A stretch of DNA of 64,000 nucleotides from Deltaproteobacteria bacterium. Its GTDB lineage: Bacteria > Myxococcota > Myxococcia > SLRQ01. The notes beneath the pieces are model-generated. The model was given only the letters and a program-made list of their open reading frames with translations. It was not told the origin of the DNA and did not search any database. This document shows, piece by piece, positions 1 through 8,935 of this stretch. Where the stretch lies: assembly GCA_029210625.1 (NCBI GenBank), contig JARGFU010000003.1, forward strand, positions 124,001-188,000, in the 5' to 3' direction. The stretch's first letter is position 1, and every line of letters starts with the position of its first letter. The position numbers and the translations under genes are program-made.

Positions 1-1792
1 GCTCGAAGCTCAGGGTCGTGCCGTCCGCCGCCGCCAGGATCCGCCAGACGTCGCCCATCGGGTTGTTCAGGTAGTTGCTCCTCCCGCCGAGGTAGGTGCT
101 GCCCCAGTTGGCGAAGGGGAAGAGCTGCTGCTCGAGGTGGTCGCAGGCCTGCTGGTCGAAGGGCACGAAGTGGCAGTCGGCGCCGCCGTAGACGGCCACC
201 GGCTGGGTCGACTCGATGAGGGAGCCCGAGAGATCGGACTGCGGGAAGTTGAGGTGGTCCCGCCCGCTCAGGGGGTTGGTCGAGCGCACCTCGGTGCCGA
301 AGGCCCGGGAGGCCAGCTGCATCACCTCGAACTGCTGCAGGTCGAAGACCACCGTGTCGCCGGGATCGGACTCGGGGAGCCCGCCGCCGGCGGCGATCGC
401 GCCGCTCAGGCGCACCGTGACGGCGGTCGTCCCCGGCTGGGTCGCCACGATGGAGACCACCGCTGGCAGGTCGATGGTGAAGGGCGGCCGGGGGAAGTCC
501 GGGATCTCCATCTGGATGTGGGGCGCGGCCATCGCCAGGTAGCGCGAGGCCGGCGTGTCGGCGGGGTCGCCGAAGACGTGGGTGGGCAGCAGGAGGGAGG
601 CGTCGTTGGAGTAGGAGTAGAGGTTGCCCCGGATGTGGTTCGAGAGGGGGTTGAACTGGTAGGCGGTGACCGGCACCGAGCTGATCAGCTGGTAGGCGAT
701 GGCGCCGCTCAGGGTCCGGGAGGTGCCCGTGGTGTTGTCGTAGGCGTCCAGGCCGTTCCAGGGCAGGTAGAGGGTCGCGAGCTGACCCCCGGCGACGGTG
801 GCGGTGGCCACCGGCGTCAGGTTGCCCGCCTCGAAGACCGAGACCTGGGCGGTGGTGCCGATATTCGGGTTGGAGACGACGACGGCGTACTCGGCCTGGA
901 ATTCCGGGTCCATGCCGGAGCTCGAGATGATGGTCGGCCAGTACTCGCAGCCGATGTAGTTGTTGATCGAGGCGGCGGCCTGGCAGAGGTCCACGCACTG
1001 GTCGAGGATGCAGGTGGCGCCGCTCGCCGCGCAGGCCTCCTGGATGGTGAACCCGTCGCCGGTCGAGTTGCAGAGCACCAGGTTGTCCCCCTGGCAGCTC
1101 AGGGTGTCGGGGTTGCAGCTGGTGATCACGCACTCCCCGACCGTGGGGTCGCAGAAGCCGTTGGTGCAGACCGTGGGGACCCAGGCGGTGCCGGTGCTGT
1201 TGCAGACCTGCTGGGTGCTGCCGTCCACGCACTCGGTGACGTAGGGGGTGCAGGCCAGGCAGACGCCGCCGCTGCAGGTGCCGCCGGTGGCCGCGCAGTC
1301 CACGTCGGTGGTGCCCGAGCCGTCGGGCAGGCAGGTCTGGGCGACCTCGCCGTTGCAGGAGGTCGCGCCCGGCGCGCAGGCGACGCAGGCCGAGTCCAGG
1401 CAGATGGGGGTCTGGGGGTCGCAGGGGGCGCGCTCCCAGGAGAGCTCGTCCGCCGCGCAGGTCTCCACGGTCTGGGTTCCGTCGAGGGCGCAGCGCACCT
1501 CGGCCGCCGTGCAGATCGGGGGCAGGGGGTCGCAGCGGCCGGTCAGCAGGTTGCAGGACTCGGTGGTCGCGCAGGTGGTGTCGTCCACACAGGGATCCTG
1601 GCAGGCGCCGGCCACGCAGATCTGCGGGTCACACTCCGAGTCCGCGAGGCAGCCCGCGCCGCCGTCCCCCCCGCCACCGTCGACGGAGGCGTCGGGCGTC
1701 CCGCCGTCGGCCGTGCCGGTCGGCTCCTTCGGGCAACCGGAGAGGGTGAGCAGACACACCAGACCCAGACACGACAGCAGTTTCATCCCCAT
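1..1792 (-). CDS. IgGFc-binding-type Cys-rich surface lipoprotein (3' end cut by window)
   Basis: Translating the minus strand from the ATG at 1792 gives an open frame to the window edge, so the C-terminus is missing. The protein starts with a lipoprotein signal peptide (basic MGMK, hydrophobic run, lipobox LSGC), then a Gly/Asp/Pro linker. About 250 residues of closely spaced cysteines in short EGF-like or Dickkopf-like units follow (repeated CxxG...CxxG and TC..G..C patterns). After the Cys region comes a beta-rich part that resembles the IgGFc-binding N-terminal domain family of myxobacterial surface proteins (GCEYWPT near its start, VVVSNPN, YQFNPLS). The start at 1792 is favoured over the in-frame ATG at 1786 because a TAGGGT box ends 6 nt before it. 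It probably sits on the outer membrane. The ligand is unknown, and the IgGFc name reflects homology only. Confidence 0.8.
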   Translation of the reverse strand, partial: MGMKLLSCLGLVCLLTLSGCPKEPTGTADGGTPDASVDGGGGDGGAGCLADSECDPQICVAGACQDPCVDDTTCATTESCNLLTGRCDPLPPICTAAEVRCALDGTQTVETCAADELSWERAPCDPQTPICLDSACVACAPGATSCNGEVAQTCLPDGSGTTDVDCAATGGTCSGGVCLACTPYVTECVDGSTQQVCNSTGTAWVPTVCTNGFCDPTVGECVITSCNPDTLSCQGDNLVLCNSTGDGFTIQEACAASGATCILDQCVDLCQAAASINNYIGCEYWPTIISSSGMDPEFQAEYAVVVSNPNIGTTAQVSVFEAGNLTPVATATVAGGQLATLYLPWNGLDAYDNTTGTSRTLSGAIAYQLISSVPVTAYQFNPLSNHIRGNLYSYSNDASLLLPTHVFGDPADTPASRYLAMAAPHIQMEIPDFPRPPFTIDLPAVVSIVATQPGTTAVTVRLSGAIAAGGGLPESDPGDTVVFDLQQFEVMQLASRAFGTEVRSTNPLSGRDHLNFPQSDLSGSLIESTQPVAVYGGADCHFVPFDQQACDHLEQQLFPFANWGSTYLGGRSNYLNNPMGDVWRILAAADGTTLSFE

Positions 1793-1798
1793 CCCGGT

Positions 1799-1804
1799 AC
1801 CCTA
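1799..1804 (-). promoter_or_regulatory. -10 box (TAGGGT) for a probable leaderless start
   Basis: TAGGGT on the minus strand ends 6 nt before the ATG at 1792, leaving no room for a 5' leader. No Shine-Dalgarno is visible. Confidence 0.4.
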
Positions 1805-1817
1805 TCAAATCGCCGAT

Positions 1818-1845
1818 GGCTGAAAGCTGATAGCTGACAGCTGAC
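1818..1845. repeat. Heptanucleotide tandem repeat, AGCTGAN x4
   Basis: Four consecutive 7-bp units (GGCTGAA, AGCTGAT, AGCTGAC, AGCTGAC) followed by a degenerate fifth lie in the gap between two minus-strand genes. The period of 7 is direct and unrelated to codons. It lies just upstream of the lipoprotein promoter and just beyond the terminator hairpin of the upstream gene. Confidence 0.75.
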
Positions 1846-1861
1846 AGCAGGAAACGAGCAA

Positions 1862-1890
1862 CGGCCGCCCCGGAACCTCCGGAGCGGCCG
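1862..1890 (-). terminator. Strong hairpin terminator after the barrel-protein gene
   Basis: CGGCCGC-C-CCGGA, a 3-nt loop, then TCCGG-A-GCGGCCG forms a near-perfect 12-13 bp stem 30 nt after the stop codon of the 1920-3110 gene. On the minus strand it is followed by TTGCTCGTTTCC, a moderately T-rich tail. This fits a Rho-independent terminator. Confidence 0.65.
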
Positions 1891-1919
1891 CAGAAGCCGT
1901 GAACGGCGCAGAACGCCGA

Positions 1920-3110
<1,191 letters not shown>

Positions 3111-3177
3111 GGGGATCTCCTCCTCCCAAAGGGGTGCGGCCGAATACCACGCCCGCACCGATCCTTTAATAGGAAGT

Positions 3178-3192
3178 GGAACGATCCGTTCC
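3178..3192. promoter_or_regulatory. Short palindrome in a divergent promoter region
   Basis: GGAACG-ATC-CGTTCC, a perfect 6-bp inverted repeat with a 3-nt spacer, lies between the divergent genes at 3110 (minus) and 3247 (plus). It could be an operator for either gene. No binding protein can be named. Confidence 0.3.
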
Positions 3193-3232
3193 CGGGCCGG
3201 GGAGGGCGGGTGCGGCCCGGAATTCGCGGTGT

Positions 3233-3238
3233 TATCGT
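3233..3238 (+). promoter_or_regulatory. -10 box (TATCGT) before a radical SAM gene
   Basis: TATCGT ends 8 nt before the ATG at 3247 and no Shine-Dalgarno is seen, so the transcript may be leaderless. Confidence 0.35.
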
Positions 3239-3246
3239 ACGCCGCG

Positions 3247-4263
3247 ATGAGCGGTGGGTCCCCGATCGAGGAGCGGATGGCGGCGCAGGACCGGCGGGTC
3301 CACGTCAACATCGGCCCCACCTGCAACAACAACTGCATCTTCTGCATGGAGGAGGATCGGGACCTGCGCCGGGAGGTGAACTCCGCCCTGGGGAGCGATC
3401 GCGTGCGCGTCATCCTCGAGGCCGGCCGGGGCGCCGAGGAGGTCTGCTTCACCAGCGGGGAGCCCACCCTGGTCCGGGACCTGCCCCGCTTCCTCCACTG
3501 GGCGCGGCAGCTCGGCTACCCCCGGCGCTCGCTGATGACCAACGGCCGCCGCCTGGCCTCGCCCCGCTACCTGGAGCTGCTGCTCTCCGCGGGCCTGAAC
3601 TTCGTCTACGTCTCGATCCACGGGCACGAGGCGCGCCTCCATGACGCCCTGACCCGGGCGCCGGGCTCCTTCGAGCAGACAGTGGCGGGCCTCGAGAACC
3701 TCCACCGCCGGCGCGGCGACTCGGCGCTCACCGTCCACACCAGCACGGTCGTCAACCGGCGGAACCTGCCCCACCTGGCGGCGATCTACGCCTTCCTGCG
3801 GGAGCGGGGCGTCGATCAGGTCGTCTTCAACGTGATGCAGGCCACCGGCCGCGGTGACACCTTCTTCGATCAGCTCTTCCCGCCCTACGCCGAGATCGCC
3901 TCCGCCTTCGCCACCTTCCTCGCGGGCTGCGAGGAGAGCCCGGAGGCCTACCTGGTCGACATCCCGCTCTGCGCCACCGAGGGGCTCCCCGACCGCAACC
4001 GGGGCTACGTCGAGGCCTACGTGCACTACGAGGCCCACGACCCGCAGCGGGCCCTGGACCCCGCGGCCAGCCGCGCCGCCGGGCGCTCGGGTGCCCCGGC
4101 GGAGGGCCTCCTGGAGGTCGCCCGGGCCGACCTCGACGCGGTGGCGCGCGAGAAGCGCGAGGCCTGCGGCCGGTGCCGCCACGACGGTCGCTGCGAGGGG
4201 GTCTGGAAGAGCTACCTCGCCCGCCACGGCTGGGCAGGCCTCGAGCCCGTGGGGCCGGCATGA
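3247..4263 (+). CDS. Radical SAM protein with C-terminal Cys cluster (338 aa)
   Basis: A radical S-adenosylmethionine enzyme of unknown substrate. The [4Fe-4S] motif CNNNCIFC is at residues 26-33 (C26, C30, C33), very near the N-terminus. The SAM-contact motif SGEPT follows about 40 residues later, and a TIM-barrel pattern with an NGRRL segment comes next. The C-terminus has C307, C310 and C316 (CGRCRHDGRC), suggesting an auxiliary cluster like a short SPASM region. The frame is open further upstream, but the ATG at 3247 is chosen because it directly precedes the conserved domain and follows a good -10 box. Its stop overlaps the next start (ATGA), so the two are translationally coupled. It resembles the second radical SAM half of the downstream protein. 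Confidence 0.85.
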   Translation: MSGGSPIEERMAAQDRRVHVNIGPTCNNNCIFCMEEDRDLRREVNSALGSDRVRVILEAGRGAEEVCFTSGEPTLVRDLPRFLHWARQLGYPRRSLMTNGRRLASPRYLELLLSAGLNFVYVSIHGHEARLHDALTRAPGSFEQTVAGLENLHRRRGDSALTVHTSTVVNRRNLPHLAAIYAFLRERGVDQVVFNVMQATGRGDTFFDQLFPPYAEIASAFATFLAGCEESPEAYLVDIPLCATEGLPDRNRGYVEAYVHYEAHDPQRALDPAASRAAGRSGAPAEGLLEVARADLDAVAREKREACGRCRHDGRCEGVWKSYLARHGWAGLEPVGPA

Positions 4264-6554
4264 GCGTGCTCCTCCTCCAGCCTCCGCTCTCGATCCACCG
4301 CGACTTCGTCGACTACCCCTACCACTGCGACCTCGGGGTGGTTCAGGCCCACGCGGTGCTCGCCGCGGAGGGGCTGGAGGCCCGGGTGGTGGACGCCTTC
4401 GCCCTGCCCGGCAGCGGGCTGAAGGAGCGGGCCGACGGGCGCCTGCTCCTGGGCGCGAGCTTCGAGGGGACCCTCGCCGCCGTACGCGCCCACGAGCCCC
4501 GGCTCCTGGTCGTGGCCTTCTCGCCCTTCCACCGTCCGCCGCAGCGGGAGCCCCTCCTCGGCTCCCTCCTCGGCGCCCTGCGAGAGCTGCACCCCGAGCT
4601 GCCCTTCCTCCTCGCCGACCTCTACCAGAGCGGGCAGCATCACCTGGCGGTCGAGGGGGAGGCCGTGCTCGAGGCCTACCCCGAGGTGGACGGCTACCTG
4701 CTCCACGAGGCCGAGGGCCGCCTGCCCGCCCTGTGCCGGGAGCTCCTCGCCTCCGGGCGCCCCACGCGGCGGCGGGCCGAGAGCGGGGGAGAGCACGCCG
4801 GCTACGCGCGGCTGCCGCCGCCGTCCTGGGATGAGGTGGACCTCGAGGCCCGGGACGCCTTCCTGGAGCGGGTGGTCGTCGCCCTCGGGCGGGGGAGCTG
4901 GGCCTTCCCGGTCGATGGACGGACCCTGCCGGCCCTGAGCAGCCGGGGCTGCCCCTACCGCTGCGTCCACTGCTCCTCGAACCCGGGGCGGGAGCCCGGC
5001 TCGAAGAAGACCCAGCGCCGCCTCGCCCCCGAGGTGCTCGAGGCGCACCTCGAGGCCCTGGTGAAGACGCACGGCGCCACCCGGATCGACCTGCTGGACG
5101 AGATGGTGAACTTCGAGCCGGAGCACTTCGAGCGGGTGCTCGGGAAGCTCGGCGAGCTGGGGGTCGCCTACGACTTCCCCAACGGGATGCGGGCCGACTG
5201 GGTGCAGCCCGCGCACCTCGACGCCATGCGGGGGCGGATCGCGACCTTCTCGGTCTCGGCCGAGAGCGGCGCCCAGCGGGTGGTGGACGAGGTCGTCCAG
5301 AAGGCGCTGGACCTCGGGCGCCTGGAGGAGACCGTGCGGGAGGCCCGGGCCCGCGGGCTGCGCACCCTGGTGCACTTCATGATCGGCCTGCCGGGAGAGA
5401 CGAAGGCCGAGATCAACCAGACCCTCGACTTCGCCCTCCACCTCCACGACGCCTACGGGGTCGAGCCCGCGGTGCAGTTCGCCACGCCCCTGCCGGGGAC
5501 CGCGCTCGCCGCCCGCGCGGGCGCCGGCGAGGAGGTCGCCGACTACACGCCCCTCTTCCAGCATCAGGCCAGCACGGCGACCGGGGACTTCGACCGCGAG
5601 GAGCTCGAGCGCTTCCGCTGGACCTTCGAGCAGCGCCTGCGGGCGGGGCAGGGGCCCCAGAAGGTGATCGTGAACGTCACCTACCGCTGCAACAACCACT
5701 GCCACTTCTGTGCGGTGGGCACCCGCAGCCAGCTCGACGGCAACTTCGACCGCCAGCGGGAGCTCCTCGTGCGCTACCACGCGCAGGGGGTGCGCCTGCT
5801 CGATCTCGACGGCGGCGAGCCGACCCTCTACCCGAAGCTCCTGCCCCTCATCGCCTTCGCCCGGCGCCTGGGCTACGAGCGGATCAACGTCACCACGAAC
5901 GGCCGGATGTGCTCCTACGAGGCCTTCGCCCGCAAGCTGGTGACGAGCGGCCTCTCCTCGGTCCTCTTCTCCCTCCACGGGTCGAGCGCCGAGATCCACG
6001 GCGCCCAGACCGGCGTGCCCGAGTCCTTCGCGCAGACCTGCCAGGGCATCCGCAACTGCGTGGCCGCCGCGCCGCCCGGAGTGGAGCTGGGGCTCAACGT
6101 CACCCTCACCCGGGGCAACACCGCCGACCTGCCCGACCTCGCCGCGCTCGCCCACGACCTGGGGTTGCGCTGGATGAACGTCCAGTTCCTCACCCCCTTC
6201 GGCCGGGCCACCGAGGACGCCAGCCCCGACCTGGAGGAGGCGGCGCGCGTCACGATGGAGGTCATCGACGCCTGGCAGGACCGGATGAAGCTGCAGGTGA
6301 TCAACCTGCCCTTCTGCTTCATGCCGGGCTACGAGCGCTTCCTGGTCGGTGATCTCCTCAAGCTCGAGCGGCACATGCTCTTCGTGAACAACGAGGACGT
6401 GAACCTCTACGACTACCTGCGCGAGCAGCGGCACCACGAGGCGCAGTGCGAGGGCTGTCCGCACCGCTGCTTCTGCGGCGGCTTCTACCGCCTCGAGGAC
6501 ACGCCCGAGGCGCCCTGGGAGATCACGCCCGCCGAGGTGGACGCGCCGGTCTAG
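4260..6554 (+). CDS. Tandem double radical SAM protein with B12-binding-like N-terminus (764 aa)
   Basis: One chain carrying two radical SAM domains. Residues 1-220 resemble a cobalamin-binding-type Rossmann region (LLLQPPLS start, then V-rich strands) seen in B12-binding radical SAM enzymes, although the classic DxHxxG is not evident. Domain 1 has CPYRCVHC (C231, C235, C238) and an NGMRADW barrel segment with FSVSAESG. Domain 2 has CNNHCHFC (C477, C481, C484), DGGEPT and TTNGRM. The C-terminus has C730, C733, C737 and C739 (CEGCPHRCFC), an auxiliary-cluster-like set. The gene overlaps the preceding radical SAM gene by ATGA. Two complete radical SAM modules in one polypeptide plus a third next door suggests sequential chemistry on one substrate. 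The substrate is not identifiable from neighbours. Confidence 0.85.
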   Translation: MSVLLLQPPLSIHRDFVDYPYHCDLGVVQAHAVLAAEGLEARVVDAFALPGSGLKERADGRLLLGASFEGTLAAVRAHEPRLLVVAFSPFHRPPQREPLLGSLLGALRELHPELPFLLADLYQSGQHHLAVEGEAVLEAYPEVDGYLLHEAEGRLPALCRELLASGRPTRRRAESGGEHAGYARLPPPSWDEVDLEARDAFLERVVVALGRGSWAFPVDGRTLPALSSRGCPYRCVHCSSNPGREPGSKKTQRRLAPEVLEAHLEALVKTHGATRIDLLDEMVNFEPEHFERVLGKLGELGVAYDFPNGMRADWVQPAHLDAMRGRIATFSVSAESGAQRVVDEVVQKALDLGRLEETVREARARGLRTLVHFMIGLPGETKAEINQTLDFALHLHDAYGVEPAVQFATPLPGTALAARAGAGEEVADYTPLFQHQASTATGDFDREELERFRWTFEQRLRAGQGPQKVIVNVTYRCNNHCHFCAVGTRSQLDGNFDRQRELLVRYHAQGVRLLDLDGGEPTLYPKLLPLIAFARRLGYERINVTTNGRMCSYEAFARKLVTSGLSSVLFSLHGSSAEIHGAQTGVPESFAQTCQGIRNCVAAAPPGVELGLNVTLTRGNTADLPDLAALAHDLGLRWMNVQFLTPFGRATEDASPDLEEAARVTMEVIDAWQDRMKLQVINLPFCFMPGYERFLVGDLLKLERHMLFVNNEDVNLYDYLREQRHHEAQCEGCPHRCFCGGFYRLEDTPEAPWEITPAEVDAPV

Positions 6555-6571
6555 CCTCGAGGCGGATCGTG

Positions 6572-6577
6572 TAGGCT
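6572..6577 (+). promoter_or_regulatory. -10 box (TAGGCT) before the metalloprotease gene
   Basis: TAGGCT ends 9 nt before the GTG at 6587 and there is no Shine-Dalgarno, consistent with a leaderless or near-leaderless transcript starting inside the 32-bp gap. Confidence 0.35.
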
Positions 6578-6586
6578 GGGCGGCGA

Positions 6587-8935
6587 GTGTTCGACGGATC
6601 CGCAGCTCGCCCGGGCCTCTCGCCCCGGCGCCTCCTGCCGTTGGCCCTGGCCCTCGGCGCCGCCCTCGGCGCCGCCCTCGCCGCGCCCGCGACCGCCCGG
6701 GCCTGGACGGCCTTCGTCGAGTGCGGGCCCCTCGACGGGCACTGGCCGGCGCTGCCGGTCACCTACCGCCTCCACCAGAGCGGCTCGGCGGACCTCTCCT
6801 TCTCGACCGTCGAGGCGGGGGCCGCCGCCGCCTTCGCCGAGTGGGGCCGGCCTTGCTGCAGCGCCTGGTCGGTGAGCTACGGAGGAACCACCCCCTTCCG
6901 GGCGGACTCCTCCTCCTCCCAGCACATCTTCTCCTGGGAGGAGAGCAGCTGGCCGGCGGGCTTCGGGGACGTCAACGGGACGATCGGCATCACGCTGATC
7001 TCCTACGACGCCAGCTGCCAGTTCTCCGACGGAGACATCCTCTACAACGGCGTGGGCTTCGCCTGGGTGGACGGCCAGCCCTCCGGCGGCAACCAGGTGG
7101 ACTACCAGAGCATCGCCGCCCACGAGCAGGGCCACTTCCTGGGCCTGGGGCACACGCCGGACGGGACGGCGACGATGTACCCGGTCTACGACAACGGCAC
7201 CGCCCAGCGCTCCCTCGCCGCCGACGACGAGGCCGGGGTCTGCACCCTCTACTCGCAGTCCTGCGGAGAGCTCGACTGCGCCAACGGCCTCGACGACGAC
7301 GGGGACGGCGACACCGACTGCGTCGACGGTGACTGCGACGGCGTGGCCTGCGATGGGGCCGGGCGCCTCTGCGCCGGCGCCCTCTGCACCTGCCCGGGGG
7401 GGAGCAGCGAGGGCAGCTGCGTCGATGGGCTCGACGAGGACTGCGATGGCCTGACCGACTGCGCGGACCCGGACTGCGACGGCGCAGCCTGTGGCCCGGG
7501 CGCGACCTGCGCCGGCGGTCAGTGCTTCTGTCCGGGCGGCGAGGTTCCGGAGCAGAGCTGCGGCGACGCCCTCGACAACGACTGCGACGGCCTGACCGAC
7601 TGCGCGGACGCCGACTGCCCCACGGGGACCGCCTGCGGGAGCGCGGGAGAGGTCTGCGCCGCCGGGTTCTGCGGCTGCCCGGAGGCCAGCGAGTCGAGCT
7701 GTTCCGACGGGGTCGACAACGACTGCGACGGGCTGACCGACTGCGCGGACGCCGCCTGCCCCGACGGGGCCTCCTGCGGCGCCGCCGGTCGCGTCTGCGG
7801 CGGCGGCGCCTGTGGCTGCCCGGGCGGCGCCACGAGCGAGGCCTCCTGCACCGACGGCCTCGACGAGGACTGCGACGGGGCGACCGACTGCGCCGATCCG
7901 GACTGCAGCGGTCAGAGCTGCGGGGCCTCCGGGCGCCAGTGCGCGGGCGGCCTCTGCGTCTGCCCCGGCGGCGCGAGCTTCGAGTCGTCCTGCGGGGACG
8001 GCGTCGACGAGGACTGCGACGGGGCGACGGACTGCGCCGACATCGACTGCAACGCCTCGTCCTGTGACGCCGACGGCCGGATCTGCCGGGGCCTCGCCTG
8101 TGCCTGCCCCGGGGGCGAGGCGAGCGAGGCGAGCTGCGGGGACGGGAGCGACAACGACTGCGACGGTCTGGCCGACTGCGCGGACGCCGACTGCGCCGGG
8201 CGAGGCTGCGGCGCCGAGGGGCAGGTCTGCGAGGGTGGGGTGTGCGCCTGCCCGGGCAGCTCCGGCTACGAGGCCTCCTGCGGCGACGGCCGGGACGACG
8301 ACTGCGACGGCGCGACCGACTGCGCCGACGTCGACTGCAACGCCTCGGCTTGCGGAGCGAACGGCCTGATCTGCCGGACGCTGATCTGTCTGTGCCCCGG
8401 CGGTGAGGCCAGCGAGGTGAGCTGCGACGACGGGGGTGACAACGACTGCGACGGCCTCTTCGACTGTGACGATCCGGACTGCGCCGCGAGCGCGGCCTGC
8501 CAGGTGAGCGACGGCGGGGTGGACGCGGGCAGCGACGCGGGGACCGACGCGGGCAGCGACGCCGGGACGGACGCCGGCAGTGACGCCGGGACCGACGCCG
8601 GGACGGACGCCGGCAGCGACGCCGGCAGCGACGCCGGGACGGACGCCGGCAGTGACGCCGGGACCGACGCCGGGACGGACGCCGGCAGCGATGCCGGAAC
8701 CGACGCCGGAACCGATGCAGGGTTCGACGCGGGCAGCGACGCTGGCAGCGATGCCGGGGCCGACGCCGGCCAGGACGCGGGAAGCGATGCGGGTGAGGAC
8801 GAAGGCGAGGGCGAGGGCTGCCAGTGTGGCCAGGGGAGGGGGTCGGTCTTCGGCTCGTGGCTGGTCCTGCCCCTCCTCCTCCTCGCCCGGCGGCGCCGGG
8901 GACCAGCCCGCGAGGCGCCAGGAGGAGAGGCATGA
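6587..8935 (+). CDS. Matrixin-like zinc metalloprotease with MopE-like Asp/Cys repeats and MYXO-CTERM-like tail (782 aa)
   Basis: A secreted protease. After a signal peptide (residues about 1-38) comes a catalytic domain with the zinc motif HEQGHFLGLGH (H179, H183, H189), the HExxHxxGxxH signature of metzincins/matrixins. Residues 231-638 hold nine units of about 47 residues, each with a core like DNDCDGLTDC and four to six further cysteines. These resemble the MopE-type putative metal-binding repeats of myxobacterial surface proteins. A linker of 23 DAG[ST]-type tetrapeptides (about 646-736) follows, then a MYXO-CTERM-like tail (CQC, Gly-rich, hydrophobic LVLPLLLL, RRRR). I infer surface anchoring after tail processing. 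GTG is the start, and the stop overlaps the next ATG. Confidence 0.85.
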   Translation: MFDGSAARPGLSPRRLLPLALALGAALGAALAAPATARAWTAFVECGPLDGHWPALPVTYRLHQSGSADLSFSTVEAGAAAAFAEWGRPCCSAWSVSYGGTTPFRADSSSSQHIFSWEESSWPAGFGDVNGTIGITLISYDASCQFSDGDILYNGVGFAWVDGQPSGGNQVDYQSIAAHEQGHFLGLGHTPDGTATMYPVYDNGTAQRSLAADDEAGVCTLYSQSCGELDCANGLDDDGDGDTDCVDGDCDGVACDGAGRLCAGALCTCPGGSSEGSCVDGLDEDCDGLTDCADPDCDGAACGPGATCAGGQCFCPGGEVPEQSCGDALDNDCDGLTDCADADCPTGTACGSAGEVCAAGFCGCPEASESSCSDGVDNDCDGLTDCADAACPDGASCGAAGRVCGGGACGCPGGATSEASCTDGLDEDCDGATDCADPDCSGQSCGASGRQCAGGLCVCPGGASFESSCGDGVDEDCDGATDCADIDCNASSCDADGRICRGLACACPGGEASEASCGDGSDNDCDGLADCADADCAGRGCGAEGQVCEGGVCACPGSSGYEASCGDGRDDDCDGATDCADVDCNASACGANGLICRTLICLCPGGEASEVSCDDGGDNDCDGLFDCDDPDCAASAACQVSDGGVDAGSDAGTDAGSDAGTDAGSDAGTDAGTDAGSDAGSDAGTDAGSDAGTDAGTDAGSDAGTDAGTDAGFDAGSDAGSDAGADAGQDAGSDAGEDEGEGEGCQCGQGRGSVFGSWLVLPLLLLARRRRGPAREAPGGEA
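7277..8500 (+). repeat. Nine in-frame repeats of about 141-144 bp (Asp/Cys repeat units)
   Basis: Each unit encodes a C-x-DG-x-D-[NE]-DCDG-x-[TA]DCAD core followed by a CPG-containing Cys segment. The nucleotide units are diverged enough that this is an old protein repeat rather than a recent DNA expansion. Confidence 0.85.
8522..8793 (+). repeat. 12-bp coding minisatellite (DAGS/DAGT repeat)
   Basis: Twenty-three tandem DAG-plus-one-residue units use a few near-identical 12-bp words (for example GACGCCGGGACG). This DNA is likely prone to length change. It encodes a flexible acidic linker before the anchoring tail. Confidence 0.85.

Noticed and set aside
137-1837. Long plus-strand open frame opposite the first lipoprotein
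   Set aside because: It is a GC-rich shadow with abnormal composition (Gly/Arg/Val/His) and no domain. The minus strand encodes a signal peptide, Cys units and a recognisable family.
7277-8500. Regular repeats as a CRISPR array
   Set aside because: Units are in-frame protein repeats of about 141-144 bp with no conserved 24-40 bp repeat/spacer pattern and no cas genes.
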